This document shows positions 62,782 to 64,000 of a DNA stretch of 64,000 nucleotides, one piece after another. The position numbers and the translations under genes were made by a program. The stretch comes from Noviherbaspirillum autotrophicum (GTDB lineage: Bacteria > Pseudomonadota > Gammaproteobacteria > Burkholderiales > Burkholderiaceae_D). Within the stretch, counting starts at the first letter, position 1. The number at the start of each line of letters is the position of its first letter. The DNA lies in NCBI RefSeq assembly GCF_000818395.1, contig NZ_JWJG01000028.1, forward strand, positions 1 to 64,000. The letters run 5' to 3'. The notes below the pieces were generated by a model. It saw only the letters and a program-made list of their open reading frames with translations. It was not told the origin of the DNA and searched no databases.

Positions 62782-64000
62782 ATGAAAAGAATCTTGTCGA
62801 TACAGTTCCTGGCGGCCGCGGTCCTTCTGTTGTCCGGCCTCGCGACCATGGCCGGCTGGCTCATGCGCGAAGCGGCACTGGTGCGGGTCACTCCCGAATT
62901 CGTCGGCATGGTGTTCAGCACCGCCTTGGGCTTTACGGTCATCGGCGCCGCCTTGCTGCTGCCGCTGGCTGCGCAAAAGCCGGACCGGCCCCAGGCCGCG
63001 CTCGGATGGATTCTGGCCGGCCTTGCCTGCACGACGCTGGCCGAGTACCTCGCCGGCGTGCCCTCGCCGTTCAACCTGCCCTGGCTCCATGACTGGCTCG
63101 CCGACGGCAACCCGGTGCCGGGACGGATGGCGCCCAATACCGCCGTCGGCTTGCTGCTGGCAGGTTTCGCGCTGATAACGATGCACCGGGTGCAGTCGAA
63201 GCTGGCCGGCGGCGCAATCCAGGTCGCCACCTTCCTGCTGCTCGTGCTGGGATTCGTCGGCCTGGCCAGCCATTGGCTGCACCTCGATTTGCTGTATTCC
63301 TGGCTGCCCGCCAAGCGCGTGGCGGTCCAGTCCGCAGCCGGCATGATCGTGGCCGGCGTCGGGCTGTGGGACCAGTGGCGCCGCTGCGAATGGTACCGCT
63401 CGCAGCGATACTTCCGGGACGACGAAAAGACCGGCTATGTCGCAGCAACCATCCTGAGCGTGATTGCGCTAACGGCCGGCATCGTCGGCTTCGCGGTGCA
63501 GCAGGCAACGCTCGGCAAGACCCTGGGCGAGAACCTGCTGGCGCAGCTCGACAACCAGCGCACGCTCTTCCAGACCGTGCTGCTGGAGGCGGTAGCCGAC
63601 GCCGACAGTATCGCCGAGCGCTCGCATCTGGCGGAGCTGGCTCGCGCGCGCGCCACGCATCCGGACAATCCCGATGCGGTAGCCCGCCTGCGCGCCGCCG
63701 GCCAGGGCCTGCTCGCGACGCGCTACAGCGGCGTCGTCATCCACGACGCGCAAGGCCGGGAATTGCTGCGCGCAGGCCGCTTCGTGCAACAGCCCCAGAT
63801 CGAGGTCGCGCTCGGGCTGAGCCAGCCGTCGTCGCTGCTGTGGCAGGAAGGCGTGGTTTTCCATACGCGCCTTGCGCTGCGCGACGAGCGCGGGGTCGTC
63901 GGCACCGTCACGCTCGAACAGCCGCTTCCCTTGATTACCGGCCAGCTCGCACGCACGGAAGGTTTCGGCCAGACCGGAGAGCTGGGCGTGTGCGCGCGCC
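62782..64000 (+). CDS. Membrane sensor protein, 3'-truncated by the window edge
   Basis: ATG at 62782 follows AAGGAGCGG, and the frame stays open for 406 codons to the window end. The N-terminal 190 residues contain about six membrane helices (for example AAAVLLLSGLATMAG and IQVATFLLLVLGFVGLA), then one further helix near residue 225 (AATILSVIALTAGIVGFAV). A periplasmic domain with RTLFQTVLLEAVADADSIAER follows. The layout (membrane domain plus extracytoplasmic sensor) is that of a histidine kinase or diguanylate cyclase whose output domain lies beyond the window. Confidence 0.7.
   Translation, partial: MKRILSIQFLAAAVLLLSGLATMAGWLMREAALVRVTPEFVGMVFSTALGFTVIGAALLLPLAAQKPDRPQAALGWILAGLACTTLAEYLAGVPSPFNLPWLHDWLADGNPVPGRMAPNTAVGLLLAGFALITMHRVQSKLAGGAIQVATFLLLVLGFVGLASHWLHLDLLYSWLPAKRVAVQSAAGMIVAGVGLWDQWRRCEWYRSQRYFRDDEKTGYVAATILSVIALTAGIVGFAVQQATLGKTLGENLLAQLDNQRTLFQTVLLEAVADADSIAERSHLAELARARATHPDNPDAVARLRAAGQGLLATRYSGVVIHDAQGRELLRAGRFVQQPQIEVALGLSQPSSLLWQEGVVFHTRLALRDERGVVGTVTLEQPLPLITGQLARTEGFGQTGELGVCAR

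Overview
The window looks like a chromosomal segment of a high-GC betaproteobacterium, most likely Burkholderiales and probably Oxalobacteraceae (Herbaspirillum/Noviherbaspirillum/Massilia type). This is inferred from gene content: a second EF-G and an infA copy, a foldase-dependent lipase, DUF3079, a DUF2863-like protein, YadGH, a WS/DGAT acyltransferase and two UPF0047/YjbQ proteins. There is no rRNA operon, CRISPR array, recognisable transposase or prophage. One tRNA gene, tRNA-Arg(ACG), is present. The window cuts a GH5-like lipoprotein at its left edge and a membrane sensor at its right edge.

Layout. 0-5.6 kb: GH5-like lipoprotein with a Gln where the nucleophile Glu should be, small conserved proteins, a RIO-type kinase, a periplasmic solute-binding protein and a glycine-zipper protein. 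5.6-12 kb: an RlmN-like radical SAM enzyme, BenE-like and YdcZ-like transporters, a Sel1-repeat protein, a triple-repeat lipoprotein and a cold-shock protein with a long leader. 12-17.5 kb: small proteins, infA, tRNA-Arg, an FMN-type stress protein, a YjfB-like protein, an Fe-S protein and a PHB-depolymerase-like esterase. 17.7-24.1 kb: a lipid-flavoured block of WS/DGAT acyltransferase, YhgE/Pip membrane protein and retinol-saturase-like flavoprotein, with a divergent TetR regulator and a clear palindromic operator. 24-29 kb: pseudo-receiver, class A PBP, outer-membrane barrel and a Thr-rich/Lys-Glu repeat protein. 29-35.3 kb: acetyltransferase, psd, yjbQ, yadGH, an acyltransferase-like protein and a LivJ-type binding protein.

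35.3-43.7 kb is the most accessory-looking part: PLD nuclease, lipoprotein, a lipase/foldase operon behind a candidate sigma-54 promoter, a structured element, gene remnants, a lower-GC RhlB-like glycosyltransferase, a zinc alcohol dehydrogenase and a second lipoprotein sharing its domain with the one at 10.5 kb. 43.9-49.7 kb: a DUF2863-like protein, a three-gene cysteine-rich cluster (HMA-like, FmdE-like, DUF3079) behind an AT-rich palindrome, a small acidic protein, EF-G2 and a second YjbQ. 49.9-64 kb: a 27-residue membrane peptide, AMP nucleosidase, a Kef-type antiporter, a PAS-GGDEF-EAL protein, a FUSC protein, MscL, HDOD, a stand-alone PilJ-N protein, PhnA/YjdM, HopJ and the truncated sensor.

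The best candidates for new biology are the TetR/RetSat-like/YhgE/WS-DGAT block, the cysteine-rich three-gene cluster with its palindrome, the repeat-lipoprotein family and the 39.4-40.2 kb structured/remnant region. Functions assigned here rest on motif recognition by eye; no database search was possible.
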